Assembly (NCBI RefSeq): GCF_004364175.1
Contig: NZ_SNZW01000015.1
Span: forward strand, 258,326-322,325
Direction: 5' to 3'
Length of the DNA: 64,000 nucleotides
DNA from: Maribacter caenipelagi
GTDB taxonomy: Bacteria; Bacteroidota; Bacteroidia; Flavobacteriales; Flavobacteriaceae
The position numbers and the translations under genes were made by a program. Of this stretch, positions 12,435-21,785 are shown one piece after another; positions within the stretch are counted from its first letter, which is position 1; each line of letters starts with the position of its first letter. A model generated the notes under the pieces. It was given only the letters and a program-made list of their open reading frames with translations. It was not told the origin of the DNA and did no database searches.

Positions 12435-13370
12435 TTACCAAGTTCTTTTCTTTAATATTTCCTCAATTTGTTCTTTGGATACTGGAAGGTCATCAATATG
12501 TTCGTTAAGCCATTTGCTGAAATCCTTTTCAATTTCCTCGGCCCAGCGAGTATCAATTTGTCCTGCAGTATAGACACCTTCTTTTATCCGAAGATGACCG
12601 AACATATCACGCAAACGAACAACTTCAGATGTTGTGGCCACTTTCTCAGCCAAATGTGGTGGAATAAAAGTAACCACACCCATTTTACCCAAAACAACAT
12701 CTCCAGGCATTACAGTTACGGTTCTAATTCTAGTAGGTTGATTTATACCTACCAGCATAGTATTCAAATCACCTGGAGGATTATGGTGTGATGCATCGTA
12801 ACTGGTATAAAAGGAAGTAAATCCTCCAATTTCCACCAGTCCTTCAACATCTCTAAGTGCTCCGTCGTATACAATTCCATTACCAGTTTTAGCAAATATT
12901 GCATTACCTACATTATCTCCAATAGTAGGTCCATCCTTATCAGCACCAAATTGATCGGCCACGTAAACATCGCCCTTCACCAAAATATCTACAGGCCAAG
13001 TATTCTGTCCACGCTTTCCTGCTGCTTTTCCACGGTCATCTATGGCTTTCCACACATCTGGACGGCCTGGCATAAATGTTGCCGTAACGGCACGACCTAC
13101 CAAAACGCTATCCGCATTAATCAATTTCCAATCTTCAGCAATTTGATACCGGTATCCTTCATTTTTCATCACGGCCCAGGCCTCCTCAACACTTACAGCT
13201 TTCATCCTTTCTAAAAGTTCATCGGAAACTTTTGGCCTTCCGTCTTCATAACGCTCTCCCGTCCATTGAGGAGTTAAAAAAATAAGTTCTTCCTTACTGA
13301 TCTGTTGCCCCATCAACTGGCTTGCCAGACCGACAAGAACCATTAGGAGCAAATACTTTTTGCGTAACAT
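12435..13370 (-). CDS. RraA-like aldolase-family protein with signal peptide
   Basis: A 311-residue member of the RraA-like / 4-hydroxy-4-methyl-2-oxoglutarate aldolase fold. The core motif GNAIFAKTG, then YDGALRDVEG, keeps the Arg-Asp pair that binds metal-pyruvate in the class II pyruvate aldolases of this family. Unlike the short cytoplasmic RraA proteins it starts with a clear signal peptide (MLRKKYLLLMVLVGLASQLMG) and has longer N- and C-terminal parts. It could cleave or decarboxylate a keto acid outside the cytoplasm. It sits 27 nt after the stop of the dehydratase gene and 83 nt before the PQQ dehydrogenase start, on the same strand. Activity is inferred; binding without catalysis is also possible. 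Confidence 0.75.
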   Translation of the reverse strand: MLRKKYLLLMVLVGLASQLMGQQISKEELIFLTPQWTGERYEDGRPKVSDELLERMKAVSVEEAWAVMKNEGYRYQIAEDWKLINADSVLVGRAVTATFMPGRPDVWKAIDDRGKAAGKRGQNTWPVDILVKGDVYVADQFGADKDGPTIGDNVGNAIFAKTGNGIVYDGALRDVEGLVEIGGFTSFYTSYDASHHNPPGDLNTMLVGINQPTRIRTVTVMPGDVVLGKMGVVTFIPPHLAEKVATTSEVVRLRDMFGHLRIKEGVYTAGQIDTRWAEEIEKDFSKWLNEHIDDLPVSKEQIEEILKKRTW

Positions 13371-13397
13371 AATTGTCTCTATTTAAATTGTTATTAA

Positions 13398-14678
13398 TTA
13401 TTCAAAAAACGGTATACCTTCTGGTGCATATTTTCTCATCGCATCCTCATTGATATCTACTCCAATACCCGGTTTATCTGAAACTTTAACGAAACTATCT
13501 TTAACCCAATCTCCTTCATCATACGTAACTATTTCTTTAAACATTGGATCTGTATGGAAATAGGATTGCCATTCCATTAAATGAAAATTAGGTACCGAGG
13601 CACATACATGTGCACAAGCCATTGCTCCAAGAAACGATGCAACCATGTGAGGTGAGAAAGGTTTATAATATAAATTGGCTAGGTTAGCAATTCTCTGCCC
13701 TTCACCAAGCCCACCACATTTTTGGAGGTCTGGCATTATTATATCTACACCATTATCCAACAATTGTTTAAAACCGTGACCTAAATATACATTTTCACCT
13801 GCCGAGATTGGTGTACTTGTTTCTTCTGTAAGCGTTTTGAAGGCATCAAAATTTTCTGCAGGAATAGGCTCCTCTAACCAAGTAAGGTTTAAATCCTCGA
13901 CTTTCTTTGCAATTGTTTGGGCTGTTACATGATCATAGCGTCCGTGCATATCCACACATAAATCTATTTTTGGTCCGACTGCCTCTCTAACGGCAGCAAG
14001 TTGATCATACATTCTTATAATTTCTCCAGGACTTGCGGTCCAATTATACCTATCATACTTATCAGGATCGCTTGCATAATCTATATCAAATTTAAGTGCA
14101 TTAAAACCCCAGTTTTTAATAGCATCTTTTGCCGCAGTTGCAAAATCATCTGGTGATGGGAAACGAACACGGTACAATGCCGTATCACAATAAACCCTTA
14201 CCTTATCTCTAAATTTGCCTCCAAGTAATTTATATACAGGTAAGTCCAAAGCTTTACCCGCCAAATCCCATAAAGCAGTTTCTATTGCCGAAAGAACGGC
14301 AACGTAAGTACCTGACTGCCCACCACCGAAATGACCTGCACGACGAATATCTTCAAATATTTTATGGACATTAAACGGACTTTGATCTTTTAAAAAAAAT
14401 CCCATTCTTTTGACCAGGTGGTAAGTACCGGGTACGGCATCAACGCCCTCTCCGCAACCATAGATTCCTTGATTGGTGTGTATTTTTACAAACAGGCCGC
14501 TTCCACGACGAATAAATCCACATTTTACATCCGTAATTTTTAAATCCGATGGGGAAGAAAGTTTAGGATTTTCATCTATTGCCGTAACGTATTCGTTACC
14601 ATAAGTACTTGAAACCATTCCTAAACCGGCACTGGCCATCAGCGATTTGGATATAAAAGATCTTCTTGAATTTTTCAT
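13398..14678 (-). CDS. Enolase-superfamily aldonate dehydratase-like protein with Tat signal
   Basis: A 426-residue mandelate racemase/muconate lactonising enzyme family protein. The N-terminus SRRSFISKSLMASAGLGM is a twin-arginine signal, so it should be exported folded, with metal bound. Metal ligands are visible as Asp243 (VDMHG), Glu269 or Glu270 (LEEP) and Glu295 (AGEN). Catalytic candidates are Lys196 (LKFDID), Asp317 (MPDLQKCGG), His344 (SPHM) and Glu369 (MEW). This set fits sugar-acid dehydratases of the superfamily (galactonate, rhamnonate or arabinonate type). It would turn an aldonate made by the PQQ dehydrogenase and lactonase into a 2-keto-3-deoxy acid. A periplasmic location is unusual for this reaction. 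It is followed by the RraA-like gene. Confidence 0.85.
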   Translation of the reverse strand: MKNSRRSFISKSLMASAGLGMVSSTYGNEYVTAIDENPKLSSPSDLKITDVKCGFIRRGSGLFVKIHTNQGIYGCGEGVDAVPGTYHLVKRMGFFLKDQSPFNVHKIFEDIRRAGHFGGGQSGTYVAVLSAIETALWDLAGKALDLPVYKLLGGKFRDKVRVYCDTALYRVRFPSPDDFATAAKDAIKNWGFNALKFDIDYASDPDKYDRYNWTASPGEIIRMYDQLAAVREAVGPKIDLCVDMHGRYDHVTAQTIAKKVEDLNLTWLEEPIPAENFDAFKTLTEETSTPISAGENVYLGHGFKQLLDNGVDIIMPDLQKCGGLGEGQRIANLANLYYKPFSPHMVASFLGAMACAHVCASVPNFHLMEWQSYFHTDPMFKEIVTYDEGDWVKDSFVKVSDKPGIGVDINEDAMRKYAPEGIPFFE

Positions 14679-14720
14679 AAGTTAAAGTGTTTGTTTATAT
14701 ATGTTCTAGTTTTTCAAATT

Positions 14721-15827
14721 TCAATTGTTTAGGACAGATTCTGGGGTTTTCTCTGTAGGTTTCCCATGCCAATAAGAGGCAAGTATAGAGCCTGTTATGT
14801 TCATTAAAGGCCCAAAAACTGCAGGAGCTAAACCCATTGTAGCTATTTTGCCTAGACTGTTGGCAATACCAGAAGCCAGACCCGCATTCTGCATACCAAC
14901 TTCAATCGCAATTGTTCTTGAATCTTCTTCTGACATACGGAAGAGTCTGGCATACCAATATCCCAGTAAATAGCCGAAAAAGTTATGTACAAGTACAAGA
15001 ACCATGAGAATTCCACCTATTTCCAACAGGCTGTCCCTTCCAGCTGCCGTGATAATTGTAATAATAAGTCCAATGGCAAGCATAGAAATTATAGGCATAG
15101 CCTTATCCAACCACTTAACACTATTTCCAAATATTTTATTAAAAACAAGTCCGGCACCGATAGGTATAATTATCATTTTAACGATACTCCACATCATTGC
15201 CAAAACATCAATCTCAATGAATTCTCCAGCAAATATTTTCATCATAAGTGGTGTAAGAAATGGCGCCAATAATGTAGCAATAGAGGTTATAGTTATGGAA
15301 AGGGCCACATTGGCGTTGGCCAAAAAAGCCATAACATTAGATGCCACCCCGCTTGGCGAACAACCAATTAGTACAATACCCGCGGCAATTTCAGGCGGAA
15401 AATTGCTTAACTGTGCCAGGCAGTAACCCACTATGGGCATCACTATCAATTGGGCAGAAACTCCGATAAAAACTCCCTTAGGCGATTGAAATACCGCACC
15501 AAAATCTTTGATGCTCATTGTTGTTCCCATCCCGAACATGATAATCTGTATCAATGGAATGATTAAAACGGTGTATTTGAAATCCCCAAAATTGGTGAAA
15601 TAGGAAGGATAATATAAAGCAGCCGTAACACCAGCAAAAATCATGATTGTAAATAGTAGTCCCTTCATTTTTTCATAGCCATTGAAACCAAAAGCCAATA
15701 AACCAAAGAAACCAAGAATAAAAAGTCCGGCTTTGTCTATGTTCCCTGTAACTATCATACCGATAATAACTAGAAACAAAAGGCTAGCCAAGCCTAACGA
15801 AATTGAATAAATATTTAATTTTCCCAA
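14721..15827 (-). CDS. Bile acid:sodium symporter (BASS) family transporter
   Basis: A 368-residue integral membrane protein with about ten hydrophobic segments. Two BASS-family sodium-site motifs stand out: GCSPSGVASNVMAF and EVGMQNAGLASG. Family members move organic anions with sodium: bile acids, pyruvate or other keto acids. Its position, 42 nt before the exported dehydratase in transcription order, makes it the obvious candidate to import the keto acid formed outside for the cytoplasmic FAH enzyme and dioxovalerate dehydrogenase. Substrate is inferred from context only. Confidence 0.82.
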   Translation of the reverse strand: MGKLNIYSISLGLASLLFLVIIGMIVTGNIDKAGLFILGFFGLLAFGFNGYEKMKGLLFTIMIFAGVTAALYYPSYFTNFGDFKYTVLIIPLIQIIMFGMGTTMSIKDFGAVFQSPKGVFIGVSAQLIVMPIVGYCLAQLSNFPPEIAAGIVLIGCSPSGVASNVMAFLANANVALSITITSIATLLAPFLTPLMMKIFAGEFIEIDVLAMMWSIVKMIIIPIGAGLVFNKIFGNSVKWLDKAMPIISMLAIGLIITIITAAGRDSLLEIGGILMVLVLVHNFFGYLLGYWYARLFRMSEEDSRTIAIEVGMQNAGLASGIANSLGKIATMGLAPAVFGPLMNITGSILASYWHGKPTEKTPESVLNN

Positions 15828-15838
15828 GAGTAAAAGTG

Positions 15839-16291
15839 TTATAGTTTAAATGCCTGTCTTGCCAATAATTTCCAATCACCATTATCTTTTTGAAATATTA
15901 AAAGACACCCAATGTTCACCTTGGCTGGCGTACCGTTGTTAGTGCCTTCCCCTTTAAAAATATGGCGTACAATAGCTACGTCTTCGGCTATGGTGATTGT
16001 TTGATCTACAGGTATAATTGAAGAAAATTGAAAAGCACCGTTCAAGACTCCATCAACGTATTCAGATTTGTTTTCAATCTTACCGCTAGAGTGACCATAG
16101 CTCAATTTTTCAAAAGTCAAATCCTCAAGTACATCTTTGTTTTTTGCTACCATTGCAGTATATATTTTGGTAACCGTACTTTCAACTTTAGCTATTTTAT
16201 TATTACTATTTTGAGCCATTAAATTTGTTGAACTGCATGCAACAGAAACTAATAAAAGGTATAATGACATGCATATCAATATCTTCCTCAT
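15839..16291 (-). CDS. Exported NTF2/SnoaL-like (DUF4440-type) small protein
   Basis: The frame is open from an ATG at 16405, but the ATG at 16291 starts a good signal sequence (MRKILICMSLYLLLVSVAC) and is preferred. The mature part of about 125 residues has the cone-shaped NTF2-like pattern: a first helix, the strand DLTFEKLSYGHSSG, and a C-terminal strand pair ending WKLLARQAFKL. Such proteins often bind or turn over small ligands, and some sit in sugar-acid operons without known activity. It is 11 nt upstream of the BASS transporter gene on the same strand, so they are probably co-transcribed. No catalytic residues can be named. Confidence 0.65.
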   Translation of the reverse strand: MRKILICMSLYLLLVSVACSSTNLMAQNSNNKIAKVESTVTKIYTAMVAKNKDVLEDLTFEKLSYGHSSGKIENKSEYVDGVLNGAFQFSSIIPVDQTITIAEDVAIVRHIFKGEGTNNGTPAKVNIGCLLIFQKDNGDWKLLARQAFKL

Positions 16292-16363
16292 CTTTAAACT
16301 ACTATTTATATTACCCATACAAGATGTTTTTATAATTTTTCTTCTTAAAACAAGTAAGGCGGT

Positions 16364-16390
16364 GAACTCCCTTTTTTTTTTGGGGAGTTC
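16364..16390. repeat. 8-bp inverted repeat with a T-rich loop
   Basis: GAACTCCC (16364-16371) pairs with GGGAGTTC (16383-16390) around an almost pure T loop. In the - strand transcript the loop is A-rich. It lies between SusD and the NTF2-like gene and may be an mRNA structure that separates or processes the two units. It is not a classic terminator because no T-run follows the stem in the - direction. Confidence 0.4.
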
Positions 16391-16560
16391 TCCGACCAAA
16401 CTCAAACTAACTCAAACTACTAACTCAGTTTTTTCATTCAAATCAGAATTTCTATTTTTTAATTTGCTTCAAGCTCGCCAAGCTTTTTCGCTGGATCAAA
16501 ATCAGTTTAGGGGTGCTTATCCCTTTTTCATAAGAAACTAACAAACAATTCACCTGAAAA

Positions 16561-18123
16561 TTAATTATCCCAAAAAACCCTTGAAATTAGATTATCTCCT
16601 CCTATCGCGCTAACTGCAGCGATATAGCTATCAGAATTTGCCGATCCTTCTCTATCAGGATATGTCATTCTGTGTACAAAACCATCCCCATCATTTGCCA
16701 ATAGGTTATCGTTGAAATCGTTTCTTTCCAAGTCTGGGAATCCACTTCTTCTAACATTTGCGAATGCTTCGGTTCCATTACGGTAATTTGCCAACCAATA
16801 TTGAGTATTTATAAGTTCCAAAGCATTTGAAGCATCATAGACCACTTCTGGTTCGGCCAAATAAGCGTCTACTTCAGCCGTAGGTATCGGTGCAGTATTA
16901 GGATACAATGTGTAAATATTCATATTCGCCCTTACTCCGTTCTCATATAAAGTTTCAGGGTCACCGGATATCCAACCCCTAAAAGCGGCTTCGGCCAATA
17001 ATAAAGAGGTTTGCCCATAGGTGACATAAAATGCTGGTGCCGCAGGAGATGCTGCTGCGAAAATGTTAACCTGACTGTAATCAAGACCTGTTCCTTTTGG
17101 CCCTCTGTACCCAAGGGATGTGTCTGATAATTGCAAATCGGAAACACCAACTGGAACGCCAAATTGGTCATCCAAATCCGTATTTGGATTTGTTTCGTTT
17201 GCTACTGCCCCTGGATCTTCAAATTTGGCAATCATATACTTACCCCTTGGATCATTGGTTTCCTTTAATTGATTTACCAATGGTTCGGCAACATAATTAA
17301 AGAAAGAGAAATCTCGGAGCTGATTATTATCTCCCCAGGTATAGACGTTCCCATCATATTTGACAAATGCATTGTCATCGTTAGAAGTCATCACGCCTCC
17401 TGCAAAAGCTTCAGAAGCAATAGACGCCGCTCTACTGGGTTCTATTTTTGAATAGCGCATACCTAATCTCAATAATAAAGAGTTTCCAAGCTTTCTCCAT
17501 TTTTCAACCTGTGCCGAAGCCGAATTAGTAGGTTGACTACCATTGCTTCCATAAAAAAGATCATCTGAAACAAATTCGCCACTTGAATTCAATCCTGACA
17601 AACCACCGGTAATTTCATTATAAAGATCCTCATAGATTGCTTCATCATCAGTATATGCCGGAAAATAAATAATATCACTAACAGCTTTACCTGCTTCAAA
17701 ATAAGGTACATCTGCATAATTATCTACCAACCCCATAAATACTTGGGCCTTCCAAATACGAATCATACTTAGTAAGTTGACACGGTCGGTATCCTCTCCG
17801 AGCAAATTAGTAGCCTGTACCAGGTTTCGTATTACAGATGGGTATGAATCATTCCATTTGGGATTGTTTACACCGTCAATATCCTCGTTAAAATTAAAAC
17901 CAAGGGTTGCTCCTTGATTATACGGATTTACGAAGTGCTGTACAATGGTATGTTCCGCTGCCCAAGTTCCTAAATGGCTTCTTTGAGCTCCGGCAAATAA
18001 AAGTGCGGCATCTACTTCGTTAACCGCGTAGGGATTAGTGTTCACTTCCACAAACTCATCGTCGCACCCTTGAAAAATAAGGCAGACTAAAACTATGGAT
18101 AATATAAATTGTATCGTTTTCAT
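16561..18123 (-). CDS. SusD/RagB-family outer-membrane glycan-binding lipoprotein
   Basis: The frame is open from 18267, but the start at 18123 gives MKTIQFILSIVLVCLIF and a lipobox Cys (FQGC) and leaves only 4 nt after the SusC stop. I choose that start (521 residues). The protein is of the SusD-like-2 type: an NTNP block after the lipid anchor, TPR-like helices, and the C-terminal motif WLANYRNGTEAFANVRRSG. It caps the SusC channel and binds oligosaccharide at the surface. It belongs to the sigma-FecR-SusC-SusD unit. Given the GH8 and esterase genes nearby, xylo-oligosaccharide is the likely ligand, but this is inference. Confidence 0.88.
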   Translation of the reverse strand: MKTIQFILSIVLVCLIFQGCDDEFVEVNTNPYAVNEVDAALLFAGAQRSHLGTWAAEHTIVQHFVNPYNQGATLGFNFNEDIDGVNNPKWNDSYPSVIRNLVQATNLLGEDTDRVNLLSMIRIWKAQVFMGLVDNYADVPYFEAGKAVSDIIYFPAYTDDEAIYEDLYNEITGGLSGLNSSGEFVSDDLFYGSNGSQPTNSASAQVEKWRKLGNSLLLRLGMRYSKIEPSRAASIASEAFAGGVMTSNDDNAFVKYDGNVYTWGDNNQLRDFSFFNYVAEPLVNQLKETNDPRGKYMIAKFEDPGAVANETNPNTDLDDQFGVPVGVSDLQLSDTSLGYRGPKGTGLDYSQVNIFAAASPAAPAFYVTYGQTSLLLAEAAFRGWISGDPETLYENGVRANMNIYTLYPNTAPIPTAEVDAYLAEPEVVYDASNALELINTQYWLANYRNGTEAFANVRRSGFPDLERNDFNDNLLANDGDGFVHRMTYPDREGSANSDSYIAAVSAIGGDNLISRVFWDN

Positions 18124-18127
18124 GGTT

Positions 18128-21100
18128 CTAGAATTTAACATTAAGACTAAAATTAAAATTACGGGTGGTTGGCAGTGCTGAATTTTCATAACCGGCCCTA
18201 AAATCACCAGAGGACTGAATAGCTTCAGGATCAAGTCCAGGAATATCCTTATAAAGAATAGCAACATTTCTACAAGAAGCAGCTATGGTCAATCCCTTTA
18301 TAAACTTCATATCTGCCATATTGCTAACAATATTCGTAAGGTCGTAGGATAATGAAATACTTCTCAACTTTATAAAATCAGATTTAAATGTAAATGGATC
18401 TCCAATTTGAAGATTACGGTAATCTGCATAAAAGGATTGTAAATTGCTTACCGCCGTAGTATTTGTTTGTCCATTACTTTCATATACACTATTTGGTACA
18501 ATTACACCGTTCTCTCCCTCTCTTCGACCTTCAAGTGAAAACTGGGAATGCCCTTGCCTTGTCATATTCAAATGTGTAGATGATAACATTGTTCCACCAA
18601 ACCTATAATCGATCAAAAAACTAAAATTCAGATTTTTATAGGAAAAATTATTATTCCATCCCCCTATGTGTTTAGGTATGGAGCTACCTACCGGTAAAAA
18701 TCCATTTGTGTTTTCAGCTCCGGGCGTATCGCCGTTTGTAGCCAATAATCTACCATCATCATTGACCAAAATCTGACCACTTTCATTTCTTCTATAAGTT
18801 CTGGTATATAATTGGTTCATTGGTAATCCCTCGGTATATCTTAGTTCCCCAAGGAATTCGTTTCCGGTCCCATTAAAGAAAATCAATAAAAGTGTACCAC
18901 TATCGTTCCCAACATCCAATACTTCAGTCGAAAGGTAAGCGTTGTTCCAAGTACTTGTCCACCTGAAATCATCGGTTTGTATTGGCACGACTTCTATCAA
19001 AGTTTCCAATCCGCTATTCCTTAACGATCCTAAGTTTTGCTTTGAATTATCATATCCAGATGCATTGGATAAGGTTACATCCAGCACTTGGTCAGTGGTA
19101 ACCTTATCAAAAGCAGCTATATCTAGGCGAAGGCGACTTTTAAACATCCGCATTTCCAAACCAATTTCTTTCTCCGTTACTGTAAAGGGTTGTAAAAATG
19201 GATTTGGAGCGAAGCTGCCTGAAACACCGGCAGTTGTCTGACCATTAAAAGGTGGATTCAAGGTATAGTTTAGAACACCCTCATACGTACCAACACCATT
19301 TGCACTACCTACCTCGGCCCAAGAACCTCTTAGTTTACCGTAATCTAACCAATTGCGTTCTTCAAATAATTCTGAGAAAATGAAACTACCGGATACTGAG
19401 GGGTAGAATACACTATTGTTTTCAGGATTAAGCACTGAGAACCAATCCTGTCTTCCCGTAAAATTCAAGTACATTAAATTATCGTAACCAAATTCGGCTA
19501 AACCGTATAATGAATTAATTCTGAATGTACTAAACTGGTAAGGTTGAAAACCGGCTTGATCAGTTTCAAAACTTGTACCATTCGTGATAGAATATAGGTC
19601 AGGGACAACAAACAGTCTTGAATATTGGGCATTTCTTTGAAATTGTGAACGCCAAGTGTTACCTCCGAAACTTGCATCAACAGAAAACTTTCCAAGTTCT
19701 TTGTTTGCACCTAGTAGGAAATCAGCATTTACATCACGGGTTTGGGTCTGTTGAATATCATAACGACCTCTATAAAATCCTGTATCGCCTTCTAAGGTAG
19801 TTGTAGCTCCAGCTCCATTAAGCTCATTCCATTCCGTAAAATTGGTTGCATAGTCATAGTTATAGCGTCCTTGAAGATAGAGCCAATCTGTAAATTGATA
19901 CCTTAAAGTAGCCGTGCCCAATAGACGGTTTCTATTATCATTAAAGAATTGATTTTTTTGCAATTGGTAATAGGGATTGTTTATGGTTCCTAAAAATCCA
20001 TTGGTACGAAGTTCTGCATCGGTAACAGGATCAATGGCACTTTGTTGATACGCCTCTACAGGAGTAGAGATAGCCAATCTATTAAAAAAACCTACGGCAC
20101 CGGGACCTTGTGTACCAATCTGTGGTGGATTTATATTCTCCTCATTGGTATAATTAACGTTTAAAAGCATATTCAACTTCTCTGTTACGTTATAGTTTAT
20201 ACCTACATTAAATATACGTTTCTTATATTCATTTGACGGTTGAATTCCCTCAGCTGAAGTATTCGCAAATGAAGCACGGAAACTTCCTTTTTCATTTCCT
20301 CCTGAAAACCCAACGGTATTGGTTAGGTTTGTTCCTGTTCTAAGGAAATCATAGAGTTGATACGGGTTAGGAGAATAAGGTCTAGACACACCGTCAAAGT
20401 TTACAGTGGGTGCTCCATCAAATCGTTCTCCAAAACTAAACTGCCCTGTACCTTGGGCCTCTCCCTGTGTCTGTGGTCGCATTCCACCAGTTCCTTGCCC
20501 ATACTCGGCCTGTCTTATTTCATCCAAAAAATTCAACGCATGTGAGGTAGTAATACTTGATGTAAAATCAACGCCAATACCTTGGTTTAAACTACCTGTT
20601 TTTGTTGTTATAATTACCGCACCATTAGCTGCCCTAGCACCATAAATAGCCGCGGCAGTAGCACCCTTAAGTACGGTCATACTTTCAATATCGTCTGGAT
20701 TTAGATTCTGTAGGTTATCCCCAAGATCCCTTGAATTATCACGCCCATTGGCACCTCTAGCACCTTGGTCTATGGGAAGACCGTTGATTACAAATAATGG
20801 TGAATTACTTGCACCTGCAAAAGCGGATTGACCACGCAAACGAATTTGAACACTGGCACCAGCACCTGCTGATGGAGGGCTAATGTTTAAGCCCGCAACC
20901 TTACCTTGCAAAGACTCCATAGCGTTTACTGTTCTGGTTTTGGTAAGCTCTTCGGTATCAACCGAGGTCACTGCATACCCTAATTTTTTGGCATCTCTTT
21001 TAATTCCTAGACCAGTTACGACCACTTCGTCCAAGCTTTGCATATCTTCTGCCATAGTGACATCCATAACACTGGATTGGCCGGTTGATAACTCTTTTCT

Positions 21101-21691
21101 AGCAAAACCAATGGAACTAAAAATTAAAATGGCATTAGGCTGTGTAAGGGTAATTGAGTATTCACCATCAAAATTCGTTGCAACACCATTTGAAGTTCCC
21201 TTTTCCACAACAGACACTCCTGGAATAGGCTGCCCATTAACATCGGATACCTTACCCGAAATACTTTGTTGAACACTAACAGTAGTTGTTTCCTTATTTT
21301 GTTTTTTTGGTAATTTATTGTTTAGAACTTTTGATTTCGGTTTTAATACAATTTGATTTCCCTTAAAAATAAAATCAATGTTCGAATCATTAAAAAGCAC
21401 TGAAAGGATTTCGTCTAAAGCTGTGTTTTTCACATTTATGGACACCAATTTTGATGTGTCTATCTTTTTGACATCATAGAGAAACTTAAAGTCAGTTGCG
21501 ACTTCAATTTCTTCCATCACCTTAATAGTTTGTACATTTTCCAAATTAAGGGTCATTTTCGTTTTTTGCGAAAATGAACTCGCTTGGATTGAAAAGAAAG
21601 TCGTAATCAAAAGTATGGTTAAGAGTTTGGTTCTTAAACCAATGTTCATTGTATTGGATATTTTGGTCCCAATGGATCTATTATTTTTCAT
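18128..21691 (-). CDS. SusC/RagA-family TonB-dependent transporter with STN signalling domain
   Basis: A 1187-residue outer-membrane transporter. After the signal peptide comes an STN domain (about 45-125, LNLENVQTIKVMEEIEVATD onward) that contacts an anti-sigma factor. Next are a carboxypeptidase-regulatory-like domain (about 143-225, SGKVSDVNGQPIPGVSV), then a plug with DEVVVTG and GKVAGLNI, and a 22-strand barrel of SusC type ending in FSLNVKF. The STN domain ties it to the FecR and ECF sigma genes directly upstream, so substrate binding should signal to transcription. It is followed after 4 nt by SusD. A second Met at residue 15 is a possible alternative start. The transported glycan is not readable from sequence. 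Confidence 0.93.
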   Translation of the reverse strand: MKNNRSIGTKISNTMNIGLRTKLLTILLITTFFSIQASSFSQKTKMTLNLENVQTIKVMEEIEVATDFKFLYDVKKIDTSKLVSINVKNTALDEILSVLFNDSNIDFIFKGNQIVLKPKSKVLNNKLPKKQNKETTTVSVQQSISGKVSDVNGQPIPGVSVVEKGTSNGVATNFDGEYSITLTQPNAILIFSSIGFARKELSTGQSSVMDVTMAEDMQSLDEVVVTGLGIKRDAKKLGYAVTSVDTEELTKTRTVNAMESLQGKVAGLNISPPSAGAGASVQIRLRGQSAFAGASNSPLFVINGLPIDQGARGANGRDNSRDLGDNLQNLNPDDIESMTVLKGATAAAIYGARAANGAVIITTKTGSLNQGIGVDFTSSITTSHALNFLDEIRQAEYGQGTGGMRPQTQGEAQGTGQFSFGERFDGAPTVNFDGVSRPYSPNPYQLYDFLRTGTNLTNTVGFSGGNEKGSFRASFANTSAEGIQPSNEYKKRIFNVGINYNVTEKLNMLLNVNYTNEENINPPQIGTQGPGAVGFFNRLAISTPVEAYQQSAIDPVTDAELRTNGFLGTINNPYYQLQKNQFFNDNRNRLLGTATLRYQFTDWLYLQGRYNYDYATNFTEWNELNGAGATTTLEGDTGFYRGRYDIQQTQTRDVNADFLLGANKELGKFSVDASFGGNTWRSQFQRNAQYSRLFVVPDLYSITNGTSFETDQAGFQPYQFSTFRINSLYGLAEFGYDNLMYLNFTGRQDWFSVLNPENNSVFYPSVSGSFIFSELFEERNWLDYGKLRGSWAEVGSANGVGTYEGVLNYTLNPPFNGQTTAGVSGSFAPNPFLQPFTVTEKEIGLEMRMFKSRLRLDIAAFDKVTTDQVLDVTLSNASGYDNSKQNLGSLRNSGLETLIEVVPIQTDDFRWTSTWNNAYLSTEVLDVGNDSGTLLLIFFNGTGNEFLGELRYTEGLPMNQLYTRTYRRNESGQILVNDDGRLLATNGDTPGAENTNGFLPVGSSIPKHIGGWNNNFSYKNLNFSFLIDYRFGGTMLSSTHLNMTRQGHSQFSLEGRREGENGVIVPNSVYESNGQTNTTAVSNLQSFYADYRNLQIGDPFTFKSDFIKLRSISLSYDLTNIVSNMADMKFIKGLTIAASCRNVAILYKDIPGLDPEAIQSSGDFRAGYENSALPTTRNFNFSLNVKF

Positions 21692-21785
21692 ATCATAAGT
21701 TGATTATTGGTTATGTTTTTTTGTTGTTCCCTAAAACCGAGTACGTTTTATATGGGCATTCGTAAGCTTTTTTTGTTTCATAGGC

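Noticed and set aside
15004-15426. Open frame of 140 codons on the + strand inside the BASS gene
   Set aside because: Antisense shadow of membrane helices; the - strand gene has clear family motifs.
16269-16541. 90-codon + strand frame between SusD and the NTF2-like gene
   Set aside because: Overlaps the start of the NTF2-like gene and the hairpin; the last part looks protein-like but nothing could be assigned.
18124-18267. N-terminal extension of the SusD frame into susC
   Set aside because: It would overlap susC by about 140 nt and bury the lipoprotein signal.
20883-21272. Open frame of 129 codons on the + strand inside susC
   Set aside because: Antisense shadow of the SusC plug region; low complexity, no family likeness.
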